A stretch of DNA of 64,000 nt from Buttiauxella agrestis (GCF_900446255.1 NZ_UIGI01000001.1:1762763-1826762); one strand, 5' to 3'. Counted from the first letter of the stretch, positions 1 to 9,238 are shown. The notes: generated by a model not told the origin, from the sequence alone. Program-made: numbers and translations.

Positions 1-48
1 GGGCTGGAGGAGAAAACAAGAAGCCTGCTAACAAACCTCTTCCCAGGT

Positions 49-81
49 CGGGTGGATGGCGCTATCGCTTATCCACCCTAT
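49..81. repeat. REP-like palindrome after ttrA
   Basis: Just downstream of the ttrA stop, GGGTGGAT (50-57) and ATCCACCC (71-78) form an inverted repeat around a GCGCTATCGCTT centre. This is the layout of enterobacterial REP/PU elements. It may stabilise the 3' end of ttrBCA mRNA or act in termination. No clear T-run follows. Confidence 0.6.
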
Positions 82-92
82 ACCTGCAAGGA

Positions 93-3000
93 TTAGATCC
101 GTTCAATTTTTGCCGGAAGTCCCTGTCTTACTGATGCCCCAGAAACCCAGTCCAGCCAGGTATTAGCGACCTTACGCGTGGGGTCGGCAAACCCCAGATA
201 GTTAAGGTTAATCCCGGCTTTGACTTTTTCATCCATCGGCAGGGCTTCACCGTCGAGATAATGCTGCGCCGCCCCCATTTCACGGTGCCCATAACCGTGC
301 TCAATGGCAATGACCCCTGGCATCACGCCGTGAAGCAAACTGATTTGTGCCACAGCGTGCCCGCCGGGTGTCGTAATTCGGACGGTGTCGCCATGCGCCA
401 GGCCGCAGCGCTTGCCCTCTTCTGGATTCAGCGCCACCAGGTTAGACGGTTTGACATGATGTAACCGTGGGATAACCGTAGAGGAGCTGGCCATGGTATT
501 GGATTTAAACGAAATCAGTTTCAGCGGCCACTGCTGCACAGGGAACATTTCGTCTACGGAGCGGCCGTCAGACAGTCGTGCAGGATACCAGGCCGGGCAG
601 CCGCTATAACGTTCCCCAGTGATCGCATGACGATGAGCGGCGACGTCTGCATTCCAGATTTGCAGCGGTTTCTGCCATAGATTGCCGACGCGGTTGTCCT
701 CTCGCCCGCTGCTGTCTGGCGCAAAACGCCCGCCCCGGGAATAGATGAACGCAACGCGACTGACCTCTTCTGGCTTTAGCGTTTGTTGCATCACGGGCAG
801 AATGCGTTGCACGCCGGTGAGTGCCACATCTTCTTGATTCGCCGCCGCGACAGGGGCTTTGCCCAGATACGCGATGTTGGCGGCAATACGCAGATAGTAG
901 TCTTCCGCACGGTTGAGTGGATAGCGGTTGCCTTGCGCATCGGTAATCGCATGGTCGCCAAAACCTGGCAATTCCAGGCGTTTTGCCACGGCGATGCAGA
1001 AGGCTTCCATCGAGATGGGTTGCCCATCGGCGGTTTGGCTGGTGGCTGAGGAAACGACAGGCCAGCGGGCAGTGGTGGCTTTGCTGGCGACACCCGCCCA
1101 CGGCGCGCTGAACCCCCAGCTCTCGAAGTTGTGCGTGTCCGGCACGATATAATCTGCCAGCGCAGTGGTTTCATTCATAAACGCGTCGATGGCGATAAAC
1201 AGCGGCAGGTTGTTAGGATCTTTGAGTTTTTCTTCCGCTACGGCCCGCAGCCCAGGGATGCCGTAAAACGGATTGGTCATATTGGAGATCCACGCTTTGA
1301 GCGGGTAAGGGTAGCCTTCCAGCGCGGAAGTGAGCAGCTCGGTCAGTTGCCCTGCCACAAACGGATACCATGGGGCTTTGGCCGGGAAGGGGGATTTCCC
1401 GGCGGCGACCTTATTCCGATACTCTTCTGACGATTCATAGGCCGTTTTGCTGCGCGCGATGCTCAATCCTTTCGGTTTAACCTTGCCGGGGAAGCTGTCC
1501 ATATTGTAGCGCGGGCCATCGACCGCTCCGTTGAATTTGCCGCCGCCCACAAACACGCCACCTTCCAGGCTGAGGTTGCCAATCAGCGCGTTGAGCATCA
1601 TGACGGCCCAGGCGTTGTAAAATCCGTTGCCCGCCATCATCCCGCCGTGGGTAATGACCGCGGCTTTGCGCCCGTGGCGGGTGAAGGCATCCGCCAGCGC
1701 GGCGATTTTCTCTTCCGGCACGCCGCACTGCTGGCTGTATTGTGCCAGCGTGAGTTTGTTGGCGGACTCTTTGAGTAACTGGAATCCGCTTTTCACGGTG
1801 ACGATATTTCCGTCAGCCAGCGTAACTTGCTGAGTCACAAACAACTGCGCGCGCTGGCAACGGTTGGCGGCAACTATCTGCGCGTTTTCATTCATCACAA
1901 CGGGAGAGCTTGCGCCATCAGCCACCAGATGCGCCAGCGTTAAATGCTGCCCGGCAAGCGGCGGGAGTTCATCGGTGATCACCAGATGTGAGGCGTTGGT
2001 CCAGCTTTTTTCACCGGCCAGCTGCATGGCTTGCGCATCAGGGGCGGCAAGGTAGTCTGCGTTGTAACGTTGTTTCTCGATGATCCAACGGATCATGCCC
2101 ATCGCCAGCGCTGAATCAGTACCAGGAATAACAGGCAGCCAGTGACCGCGATCGTCGGCCAGCACCGTAGTTAATGGCAGTGCCGGAGCGACGACAACAT
2201 ACTGGAAGTTATCGCGGACGCGGGCGCTGGAGAGTTGCCGGGCCTGGCGCTTAAAGGGGTTGCCGGACTGCGCCGGAGAGGTGCCCATAAACAGCGCAAA
2301 TTCAACGTGATCCCAGTCCGGTTTCACGTGTGGGTTTTTATCCAGGTCGCCCATCAGCGCACCAGAACCGGCGCGATAGGCCAGGCCGCAATAGGCACCG
2401 TGCGCACCGAAGTTTTTGCTGCCGAAACTGTTGAGCGCAAAACGGCGCAGGAACGTATCGCGTCCATCATCACCGGCATTGGTAACGAGTAATTGGTTGG
2501 TTTTCGGGCCGAATCCAGGGTGCTGCGGATCAATCGGTGTATCTGGGGCATGGATTGCGCGTAAACCTTCTACATGCCCCTCGCCAAACAGATCGCCGCC
2601 TTCCACGACTTCTTCAATCAATTGTTCAAAGCTGATGCGCTGCCATTTTCCTTCCCCACGTTTCCCCACGCGTTTCATCGGCTCCAGGATACGCAGCGGG
2701 CTGTACAGGCCTTCCATCATGGTTGCGCCACGGGCGCAGGCGGTGGATCGGGCGTCGAGACCGGTTTCTCCCGCAAGTTTCGCCATCGCCTCGGCAAACG
2801 GGACCGAGGCGCTAATGTGCTGTTCATGGGATAAAGGATGATAAGGGTTGCCAGCGATGCGCAGCACTTTCCCTTTTTCGCGGTCGACCCGAACGCGCAC
2901 GCCACACTGCGTCCAGCAGCCAAAGCATTGCGTCATCGAGATCACTTGTTGCGGATTTTGCTGCCAGTGTGGCTGGGCGTTAGCCTCAGGAATCAACGCA

Positions 3001-3158
3001 TTCCCGAAGATGCGATCGCGGGTTATCTTGCCGGAGGTTCCGTTTTGCAAACCGTCAATGGCACGCTTTGCGACATCCCGATAGCTCAGTCCGAACGTCA
3101 CCATCCCGCCGACGGCGAGGCCGACTTTAAGCCACTGACGACGAGTTAAATTAGCCAT
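93..3158 (-). CDS. ttrA: Tetrathionate reductase catalytic subunit A
   Basis: Molybdopterin (bis-MGD) catalytic subunit that reduces tetrathionate to thiosulfate on the periplasmic side of the membrane. The chosen ATG at 3158 gives 1021 residues and has AAGGAG nine bases upstream; a longer frame from 3182 lacks a better site. The N-terminus carries a twin-arginine signal (TRRQWLK followed by a hydrophobic stretch). A CxxCxxxC cluster (CFGCWTQC) near residue 80, with later spacing typical of the family, would bind a [4Fe-4S] centre. The start overlaps the ttrC stop by 8 bases, so the order ttrB-ttrC-ttrA is one operon. The length and order match Salmonella ttrBCA. Family and operon are recognised directly; substrate specificity is inferred from the ttrSR neighbours. 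Confidence 0.95.
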   Translation of the reverse strand: MANLTRRQWLKVGLAVGGMVTFGLSYRDVAKRAIDGLQNGTSGKITRDRIFGNALIPEANAQPHWQQNPQQVISMTQCFGCWTQCGVRVRVDREKGKVLRIAGNPYHPLSHEQHISASVPFAEAMAKLAGETGLDARSTACARGATMMEGLYSPLRILEPMKRVGKRGEGKWQRISFEQLIEEVVEGGDLFGEGHVEGLRAIHAPDTPIDPQHPGFGPKTNQLLVTNAGDDGRDTFLRRFALNSFGSKNFGAHGAYCGLAYRAGSGALMGDLDKNPHVKPDWDHVEFALFMGTSPAQSGNPFKRQARQLSSARVRDNFQYVVVAPALPLTTVLADDRGHWLPVIPGTDSALAMGMIRWIIEKQRYNADYLAAPDAQAMQLAGEKSWTNASHLVITDELPPLAGQHLTLAHLVADGASSPVVMNENAQIVAANRCQRAQLFVTQQVTLADGNIVTVKSGFQLLKESANKLTLAQYSQQCGVPEEKIAALADAFTRHGRKAAVITHGGMMAGNGFYNAWAVMMLNALIGNLSLEGGVFVGGGKFNGAVDGPRYNMDSFPGKVKPKGLSIARSKTAYESSEEYRNKVAAGKSPFPAKAPWYPFVAGQLTELLTSALEGYPYPLKAWISNMTNPFYGIPGLRAVAEEKLKDPNNLPLFIAIDAFMNETTALADYIVPDTHNFESWGFSAPWAGVASKATTARWPVVSSATSQTADGQPISMEAFCIAVAKRLELPGFGDHAITDAQGNRYPLNRAEDYYLRIAANIAYLGKAPVAAANQEDVALTGVQRILPVMQQTLKPEEVSRVAFIYSRGGRFAPDSSGREDNRVGNLWQKPLQIWNADVAAHRHAITGERYSGCPAWYPARLSDGRSVDEMFPVQQWPLKLISFKSNTMASSSTVIPRLHHVKPSNLVALNPEEGKRCGLAHGDTVRITTPGGHAVAQISLLHGVMPGVIAIEHGYGHREMGAAQHYLDGEALPMDEKVKAGINLNYLGFADPTRKVANTWLDWVSGASVRQGLPAKIERI

Positions 3159-4173
3159 GTTGCATTCTCCTTGCCAGACCATTTACGGTTTCACGAACAA
3201 TAATGAGCAGCGCTATCCACAAGCCAAAGGTGCCGAAGATGGCAAGCCAGCCATCGGGCCCTGCGGGTAGGGTGTAAGGGTTAAATTGCGCGTTAAATTT
3301 CGGCACGGTTTGCACCTGAATCAGTAAGGTCCAGCGCATCAGCCAGCACAACGCCATCGCGCTGAACGCCTGCAAAATACGTAACGGCGTGGATAACGGC
3401 TTAACCAATGCCACGCCGCTCATACCAAGAGATAAACACCAGAATACCGCCCAACCGGCCGCGTAGTATCTGGCGGAAGGGGCCACCGCAAGCCAGTCAC
3501 GAAGAGCGATGCCGGACAGTGTTTCGCCGCTGACCCAAAACGCGATGACGAGGGCAAGTAACCCCAGCGTCCAGAGTTGTCCGTGGGCCAGTTTTCGCTG
3601 TAGCGGCTGTTCACCCTGAAGCGAAACAACGAGCAGGGCAAAAAAGGTTTGCAGAGCACTAAGGAACATCACGACCGGAAACGCGTAGCTAAACCAGACA
3701 GGACGCGCCTGTACCACCGACACTTCACGACCGGTATAGACCAGCAATCCTACCGCGGTTAAGGCACTTGCCAGCGCCAGCCATTTCGTCACGCGGTAAC
3801 TTTTTTGTGTGAAGCGCTTGATTTGCTGGGCGAGAAACCACAATCCCAGGAACCCGGTGAACAGCGGCAGAAATAGTGCGCCCCAGGGCATCCACGACCA
3901 TGGTGTTGGATAAGCATAAAAATGCCAGAAGCGAGCGGTTTGGTGCAGATCTGCCGTTAGTGCCAGAGGGGCGGTGATCGCGCACGTTAAGGCAATCAGC
4001 AGCGTCAGGTTTTCCAGTTTTGCCGACTCGCTTTTGCGCCAGTGAAGCACGCAGGCAAACAAAGCGGCACAAGCGGCAATGCCGATGAAAAAGAAATATT
4101 GCACCGCCCAGGGAAGCCAACTGATGTCCTGCGGACGAGCCAGCACTTCCTCGATTAACAGAGAATGCGTCAT
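3151..4173 (-). CDS. ttrC: Tetrathionate reductase membrane subunit C
   Basis: NrfD-type integral membrane protein of 340 residues that oxidises menaquinol and passes electrons to TtrB and TtrA. The sequence shows about nine hydrophobic segments (for example around residues 24-45, 58-75, 94-115 and 309-328). The ATG follows directly on the ttrB stop codon (4174-4176) and has a strong AGGAGG site lying inside the end of ttrB, so translation is coupled. It anchors the periplasmic TtrAB pair. Confidence 0.94.
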   Translation of the reverse strand: MTHSLLIEEVLARPQDISWLPWAVQYFFFIGIAACAALFACVLHWRKSESAKLENLTLLIALTCAITAPLALTADLHQTARFWHFYAYPTPWSWMPWGALFLPLFTGFLGLWFLAQQIKRFTQKSYRVTKWLALASALTAVGLLVYTGREVSVVQARPVWFSYAFPVVMFLSALQTFFALLVVSLQGEQPLQRKLAHGQLWTLGLLALVIAFWVSGETLSGIALRDWLAVAPSARYYAAGWAVFWCLSLGMSGVALVKPLSTPLRILQAFSAMALCWLMRWTLLIQVQTVPKFNAQFNPYTLPAGPDGWLAIFGTFGLWIALLIIVRETVNGLARRMQHG

Positions 4174-4908
4174 TTAAACCTCCTGCCAGAGTGCGGGTTG
4201 AGCGCGGCCCATTAATGGGGTAACGAACGCCTCGTCCAGACCTAAATAGAAAACATGGGGTTGGGTGCCGCTCTCTGGTTTCAGCACTTTGATGGCATCA
4301 AAGTGCTCGTGGAGCATCTGCGTGATACGGCTGTTCGGATCCTTCAGGTCGCCGATGATACGTGCGCCGCCGACGCAGGACTCTACACAGGCGGGGAGTA
4401 ATCCCGCTTCCAGACGATGGACGCAGAAAGTGCACTTATCAGCAGTTTGGGTTTCGTGGTTGATAAAGCGCGCATCATAGGGGCAGGCCTGAACGCAATA
4501 GGCGCAGCCGACGCAACGTGTGTTGTCTACCACCACAATGCCGTCTTCCCGCTGAAACGTCGCCTGAACCGGGCAGACCGGGACGCAGGGCGGATTATCG
4601 CAATGGTTGCACAGGCGGGGCAGCAGCACGTTGGTGACGCTCGATTCGCCTTTCAGTTGCACCTGATATTGATTCACATGGGTGCGAAATTCGCCCTGCG
4701 GCGTCTGGTTTTCAATGGCACAACTGACCGTACAGGCCTGGCAGCCAACACAACGGCGCAGGTCGATAAGCATCGCATAACGATGGCGCGGGGAACCTTC
4801 ATGCCGCTCAGGGGAGAAGGGGAATTTTGCCTGAGCCAGTGGCACCAACGAGGCGCCCGCGCTCAGGATGCCCAACTGCTGGAGAAACTGCCGTTTGCTG
4901 CTGTCCAT
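4174..4908 (-). CDS. ttrB: Tetrathionate reductase iron-sulfur subunit B
   Basis: Four-cluster ferredoxin-like electron transfer subunit, 244 residues, linking TtrC to TtrA. Four cysteine groups are visible: CVGCQACTVSC, CNHCDNPPCVPVC, CVGCAYCVQAC and CTFC...ACVESC, the standard pattern of the DMSO-reductase beta-subunit family. The N-terminus has a Tat-like segment (KRQFLQQLG followed by small hydrophobic residues). The start at 4908 was chosen over an upstream in-frame ATG at 4941 because GGGAG lies 6-7 bases before it and the N-terminus then begins with the Tat motif. First gene of ttrBCA, divergent from ttrSR. Confidence 0.94.
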   Translation of the reverse strand: MDSSKRQFLQQLGILSAGASLVPLAQAKFPFSPERHEGSPRHRYAMLIDLRRCVGCQACTVSCAIENQTPQGEFRTHVNQYQVQLKGESSVTNVLLPRLCNHCDNPPCVPVCPVQATFQREDGIVVVDNTRCVGCAYCVQACPYDARFINHETQTADKCTFCVHRLEAGLLPACVESCVGGARIIGDLKDPNSRITQMLHEHFDAIKVLKPESGTQPHVFYLGLDEAFVTPLMGRAQPALWQEV

Positions 4909-5022
4909 ATTTTCTCCCGTTGTGACGCAACAACAAAACATAAGTCACGTCATTGATCGGCTTGTGATGTATAAAAAATGTCGATGATTTACAGTGTAAA
5001 AATCAGGGAGGGGGGACTCTAT

Positions 5023-5036
5023 TGTGGTTAACCACA
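5023..5036. promoter_or_regulatory. Perfect 14-bp palindrome in the ttrB/ttrS control region
   Basis: TGTGGTTAACCACA is a perfect dyad in the 178-bp gap between divergent ttrBCA and ttrSR. The position suggests an operator, most simply for the response regulator TtrR. The assignment to TtrR is inference. Confidence 0.5.
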
Positions 5037-5050
5037 TACCCGGCTTGTTG

Positions 5051-5064
5051 TTGATCTAAAACAA
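5051..5064. promoter_or_regulatory. FNR-like site upstream of ttrBCA/ttrSR
   Basis: TTGATCTAAAACAA matches the FNR consensus TTGAT-N4-ATCAA at nine of ten defined positions. Salmonella ttrBCA is known to need FNR (OxrA) as well as TtrR, so an anaerobic control site is expected in this gap. Confidence 0.5.
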
Positions 5065-5086
5065 CATAATTAACAGGGATTATTCA

Positions 5087-6868
5087 GTGAAAGGCATACC
5101 GATAAGACGCCTTGCGTTACTGATGTCAGCCATCATGATGAGTAGCGCGGCATGGGCGGGGTCATGGAACATTGGCATTCTGGCAATGCGCGGTGAGGTG
5201 CAGACGCGCAGCCACTGGCAACCGCTGGAAACGTTGCTCAATCAACAATTGCCTGGCGAACAGTTTCATATTCAACCGCTCGATCTGCACCAGATGCAGG
5301 AGGCGGTGAACCGTAAGACGGTTCAATTCGTGGTGACGAATCCGGCGCAGTTTGTGCAACTCAATAGCCATTCACCGCTGCGCTGGCTGGCCTCTTTGCG
5401 TTCTACTCGCGGCGGTAAAGCGGCGAGCAACGTTATCGGCAGTGTGATCCTGACCAGACGCGACAGCGGGATCACCTCCGTACACGATCTGATCGGTAAA
5501 ACGGTGGGCGCGATTGATGCGCAGGCTTTTGGTGGGTATTTGCTGGGGTATAAAGCGCTCAGTGATGCGGGTATTCGCCCGGAACGGGACTTACAGCTGC
5601 GTTTTACCGGCTTCCCGGCTGATGCCTTGCTGTATTTGTTACGCGAAAAAGCCGTTCAGGCGGCGATAGTCCCGGTTTGCCTGCTGGAAAATATGGATAA
5701 AGAAGGGCTTATCCATAAAGACGATTTTGTGGCGCTGTTAAACCATCCGGCTTCAATTCCCTGTTTAACCAGTACGCCGCTTTACCCGGACTGGTCTTTT
5801 GCGGCGCTGCCGATGGTCAGCGATGAACTGGCGGACAGTGTGACGCGGGTGCTGTTTAATTCGCCGGAAGCCGCACCTTTTCATTGGGGGGCTCCGGCTT
5901 CTACCAGCCAGGTCGAAACGCTGTTACATGATGTGCGCCAGCATCCGCAGCAGCGGCGTTTGTGGCTGGATGTCAAAAGCTGGTTGATTCAACACCAGCC
6001 GGCGATGGGTGGCGCGGCGCTGGTTCTGCTGTTGCTCTCGTTAAATTATATCTGGGTCATGCTACTTGTGCGGCGGCGTGGCCAGCAGTTAGAACGCAAT
6101 AATGTGCTGTTGCGCCAACAAGAACAGGCCCTGGAAACGGCAAGGCAAATGAGCGTCCTGGGTGAGATGACTTCCGGTTTTGCCCACGAACTGAATCAGC
6201 CGCTTTCCGCTATTCGCCATTATGCCGAAGGCTGCCTGATTCGCCTGGAGGCTCAGGATCGGCAGCATCCGCTGCTACCCGCCCTAAAAGAAATCGACAG
6301 CCAGGCACAACGTGGCGCCGATACGCTAAGCAATCTGCGCCACTGGGTGAGCCAGGCGCAGGGGAATCCGGCCATTATGCAGGAGTGGAGGCGAGTCAAC
6401 ATTCGTGAAGCGGTTGTACACGTCTGGCAATTATTGCGCATGGCGCAGGATTTTCCGGCAGTAACGCTGCAAATGGAGGGAAATCCCGAACTGGCTTTGC
6501 ATCTGCCGCCCGTGTTGCTTGAACAAGTGCTGACGAACCTTATCCTGAATGCCACTCAGGCAGGTGCGACAAAGGTGTGGGTTATGGCCGAACATCACGG
6601 CGGCGGGACGCGTATCACCTTACAGGATAACGCCGGAGGCATCGACGACGTGTTATTGCGCCAGGCCTTCCAACCCTTTATGACCACCCGCGAAGAGGGG
6701 ATGGGGTTAGGGCTGGTGATTTGCCAGCGGCTGGTCCGTTACGGCCAGGGAGAGATCGGTATCCTGAATCAAATCGCCCCGGATGGTCAGAAGGGTGTGG
6801 CGGTAGTGTTAGATTTTTCGCACACAGAGGAACAAAGTTGCGATGGCGATAATTCATCTGCTGGATGA
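5087..6868 (+). CDS. ttrS: Tetrathionate sensor histidine kinase
   Basis: Sensor kinase of 593 residues that detects tetrathionate in the periplasm and phosphorylates TtrR. It starts with GTG at 5087. A signal peptide-like segment (residues 8-25) precedes a PhnD-like periplasmic binding domain to about residue 290, then one membrane segment (about 305-328). The cytoplasmic part has a dimerisation/phosphoacceptor helix with His367 (FAHELNQPLSAIRH) and an HATPase domain with an N box (NLILNATQAG) and G boxes (DNAGGID, GMGLGLVIC). It overlaps ttrR by 26 bases. The organisation equals Salmonella TtrS. Confidence 0.94.
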   Translation: MKGIPIRRLALLMSAIMMSSAAWAGSWNIGILAMRGEVQTRSHWQPLETLLNQQLPGEQFHIQPLDLHQMQEAVNRKTVQFVVTNPAQFVQLNSHSPLRWLASLRSTRGGKAASNVIGSVILTRRDSGITSVHDLIGKTVGAIDAQAFGGYLLGYKALSDAGIRPERDLQLRFTGFPADALLYLLREKAVQAAIVPVCLLENMDKEGLIHKDDFVALLNHPASIPCLTSTPLYPDWSFAALPMVSDELADSVTRVLFNSPEAAPFHWGAPASTSQVETLLHDVRQHPQQRRLWLDVKSWLIQHQPAMGGAALVLLLLSLNYIWVMLLVRRRGQQLERNNVLLRQQEQALETARQMSVLGEMTSGFAHELNQPLSAIRHYAEGCLIRLEAQDRQHPLLPALKEIDSQAQRGADTLSNLRHWVSQAQGNPAIMQEWRRVNIREAVVHVWQLLRMAQDFPAVTLQMEGNPELALHLPPVLLEQVLTNLILNATQAGATKVWVMAEHHGGGTRITLQDNAGGIDDVLLRQAFQPFMTTREEGMGLGLVICQRLVRYGQGEIGILNQIAPDGQKGVAVVLDFSHTEEQSCDGDNSSAG

Positions 6869-7430
6869 CGATGTGGCAGTCACCAAAGCCTGCGCATTTT
6901 TGCTGGAAAGCTTAGGGTACGACGTGCGTTGCTGGAATGAAGGGGCGATGTTTTTGTCTCAGGCTGACCTGTACCAGACCGGAGTATTGTTGTTGGATAT
7001 GCGTATGCCAGTGATGGACGGGCAGGGCATACATGAAGAGATGCTGCGGCGCGGCAGCACGCTGGCGGTGGTGTTCCTGACGGGGCACGGCGATGTCCCC
7101 ATGGCGGTGGCGCAAATGAAACGCGGCGCCGTTGATTTTCTGCAAAAGCCCGTTGCGGCAAAACCCCTTCAGATTGCGCTGGAGCACGCGTTACGGGGTT
7201 CTGCCCAGGCGGTCGAGCGGCAAAAAATTGTCGCCTGCTATCAGCAACTCACCCCGAAAGAGCGGGAGCTGGCAGGGCTGGTGGCAAACGGATTGCTCAA
7301 CCGCGAGATTGCCGACAGCATGAATATTGCGGTGCGGACGGTGGAAGTCCATCGTGCCCGCGTGATGGAAAAGATGCAGGCAGGCAGCCTGGCAGAACTG
7401 GTGAACCGGTTGCAGCAGGTGCGGGAATGA
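6843..7430 (+). CDS. ttrR: Tetrathionate response regulator (FixJ type)
   Basis: Response regulator of 195 residues that activates ttrBCA. The receiver domain has the acidic pocket (LLDDD near residues 6-10), phospho-acceptor Asp52 (LLLDMRMPVMDG), Thr in FLTGHGD and Lys in FLQKPV. A LuxR/FixJ helix-turn-helix fills about residues 133-192 (TPKERELAGLVANGLLNREIA). The ATG at 6843 has AGAGGAA upstream inside the end of ttrS, so the two genes are coupled. Confidence 0.94.
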   Translation: MAIIHLLDDDVAVTKACAFLLESLGYDVRCWNEGAMFLSQADLYQTGVLLLDMRMPVMDGQGIHEEMLRRGSTLAVVFLTGHGDVPMAVAQMKRGAVDFLQKPVAAKPLQIALEHALRGSAQAVERQKIVACYQQLTPKERELAGLVANGLLNREIADSMNIAVRTVEVHRARVMEKMQAGSLAELVNRLQQVRE

Positions 7431-7523
7431 TTGGTGCGGTGGAAAAACAAAAAACTTAGTAGCTATACAACTACGCTGAGTTGCAGGGTAGTAAGGGTTA
7501 GTCACTTAACAAAGGTAATATTC

Positions 7524-7928
7524 ATGCACACACATCCGCTACGCCAGATCATTGAATCGTGCGACAGAGCGATCTCCGCTAAAGATTTTGACTCTCTGAT
7601 GGAAAATTATTCTGAAGATGCGGCTCTGGTGGTTAAGCCGGGTATGATCGTCAAAGGGAAAGATAATATCCGCAAAGCATTTATTGCCATCTCTGATTAT
7701 TTTCAGGATCAGCTCATCGTTGAACAGGGGGATATGCAGGTCATAGAAGGTGGCGGCAATGCGCTTGTTATCATGGAAACAGTGCTTCGTTTCCCCGATG
7801 GTAATAATGGAATAGTTGAAACAACGCGTCGTGCAACCTATGTATTTCGGCAGGAAAGTGATAGTCGTTGGCTTTGTACCATCGACAACTCTTATGGGAC
7901 TTCTCTTTTGGATGCTGATACAGCCTAA
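7524..7928 (+). CDS. SnoaL/DUF4440-like small protein
   Basis: Predicted 134-residue protein of the NTF2-like (SnoaL/DUF4440, SgcJ/EcaC-like) fold. The N-terminal helix and following pattern (IISAKDFDSLMENYSEDAALVVKPG-like, then GKDNIRKAF) and the C-terminal strand (RATYVFRQESDSRWLCTIDNSYG) are typical. These proteins may be small enzymes or ligand binders; no reaction can be assigned. The ATG at 7524 with AAAGGT upstream was preferred to the open frame beginning at 7431, whose first 31 residues look non-coding. Confidence 0.75.
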   Translation: MHTHPLRQIIESCDRAISAKDFDSLMENYSEDAALVVKPGMIVKGKDNIRKAFIAISDYFQDQLIVEQGDMQVIEGGGNALVIMETVLRFPDGNNGIVETTRRATYVFRQESDSRWLCTIDNSYGTSLLDADTA

Positions 7929-8154
7929 AATACGTTGCCTGAATGACAGCGGATTTGTATTTTTCAGGTACGACGTCTGCTCTTCACGGCCTACGGCTAT
8001 TGCGTTGATGGCTTCGTGCCAGAACCCTGTTTGGGCCGGTTTGTGCCAGGAGGGGACATCTGTACTTGGGGGAAATCCAGACGACAAATCGGGACCGATT
8101 GTGTTAAAAGAAAGTTTCTGGCCAGTTATGCCTGAAGTTTTAATAGGAGCAAAA

Positions 8155-8550
8155 ATGCGAACGCAGAAACGATGTATGGGATATGTAGCCATAGTGGTTG
8201 ATGACTATGACCGAGCAATTGAGTATTACACGGAAAAGCTGGGTTTTACCCTTGTTGAGGATATTCCACAGCCAGGAAAACGCTGGGTCGTCGTTTCCCC
8301 GAACCCAGAAAGCGATTGCAATCTTCTTCTGGCACGAGCTTCAAATGAGAGGCAGGAAGGTTTTATCGGCAACCAATGCGGCGGTAGGGTATTTCTTTTT
8401 CTCCAGACGGATGATTTCTGGCGCGATTACAACGCAATGAAATCAAAAGGCGTAGAGTTTTCTGAGGAACCTCGTGATGAAGTATACGGTACAGTTGTCG
8501 TATTTGAGGACCTTTACGGCAACCGCTGGGATCTTTATCAGAACAAGTAA
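8155..8550 (+). CDS. VOC family (glyoxalase-like) protein
   Basis: 131-residue protein of the vicinal oxygen chelate superfamily. The N-terminal beta-alpha-beta unit (GYVAIVVDDYDRAIEYYTEKLGF) and the C-terminal half ending VVFEDLYGNRWDLYQ are diagnostic of the glyoxalase/bleomycin resistance/dioxygenase fold. The substrate is unknown. The start at 8155 has TAGGAG upstream; the open frame continues upstream to 7816 but that part overlaps the previous gene and does not look coding. Confidence 0.82.
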   Translation: MRTQKRCMGYVAIVVDDYDRAIEYYTEKLGFTLVEDIPQPGKRWVVVSPNPESDCNLLLARASNERQEGFIGNQCGGRVFLFLQTDDFWRDYNAMKSKGVEFSEEPRDEVYGTVVVFEDLYGNRWDLYQNK

Positions 8551-8607
8551 GGCTAAACACTGTCTTCCGGATACTTTGTCAATATGTAGCCGGTAACCGC
8601 TGTTACT

Positions 8608-8629
8608 TCCGCTCCTCGCTCACAGCGGA
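8608..8629. repeat. Dispersed hairpin motif, copy A
   Basis: TCCGCT (8608-8613) and AGCGGA (8624-8629) flank a 10-base loop CCTCGCTCAC. The same layout recurs at 9302-9325 and, degenerate, at 10166-10186. It lies after a VOC gene and before the 3' end of the broken nucleotidyltransferase gene. Confidence 0.5.
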
Positions 8630-8680
8630 CTGTCAATCATATAAGAGAACCGCACTAGCAGGGATATTTGTATCTTGAGG

Positions 8681-9238
8681 TTATAAGGAAACGATGAGCT
8701 GTAACCTGGGATAACGTTCCAACCACTGCTTTGTAGTGACCCGTTGTTTAAAAGAGTCCAACTTTTCACGTTCAAATGCTGGAGTCGGTCGTAAGCGCAG
8801 TTCAAATAAGTCAGAAAGTCCATAAGGCGCAGTGATATCGAGACCTTCCTTCCCCAATCTGACAGCTACGGCCGTAGCTGTTTCAGGCCAGTGAAGTAAA
8901 GCATTTCCCGTTGAGGTATAGGGATGATCACCATTACGTTGATGCATTCTGGCTTGATTCTTCACCGACCAGTCTAACGAAGGTAATTGTTACTTTAGTT
9001 TGTCTTCCAGATAGCTATCATGGTCTGGGCTACAGTGCTCACAGTCAAACCAGACGACATCTACATCACCAGAAACAGGACTTAGCCCATACCCATGTAA
9101 GTGATCCCAGACAGCGTCTCGCACAAAACCCGCTCCAATCCAACCATCATTGAGATCCAGTGCTCGAACCACATATAGGATCTTCATTCTTACAGGGTCA
9201 TCTGACAATATTTTCTGCAATGACGTTTGGTATTCCAT
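8681..9238 (-). pseudogene. Nucleotidyltransferase family gene with one in-frame stop
   Basis: Two open frames in the same reading frame, separated only by a TAA at 8990-8992, together give a 185-codon gene of the NTP_transf_6 (DUF925) nucleotidyltransferase type. The first half has the GAGFVRDAVWDHLHG and GDVDVVWFD motifs (nucleotide-binding and metal-binding acids). The codons after the stop read QLPSLDWSVKNQARMH, then RNGDHPYTST and WPETATAVAVR, the conserved second half of the family. No frameshift is needed, so one base change explains the break. The start at 9238 follows AGGGGG. Downstream restart at a GTG (8965) would give only the C-terminal half. Confidence 0.8.

Noticed and set aside
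604-1101. Long open frames on other frames and strands inside ttrA, for example 604-1101
   Set aside because: They are shadows of a well-supported coding sequence, with Arg/Pro/Ser-rich composition and no family motifs.
7431-7523. Upstream extension of the SnoaL-like gene
   Set aside because: The added 31 residues look non-coding, and ATG 7524 has its own ribosome-binding site.
7816-8154. Upstream extension of the VOC gene as a 244-residue protein
   Set aside because: The extra part overlaps the preceding gene and is not similar to any VOC N-terminus; the family fold begins at 8155.
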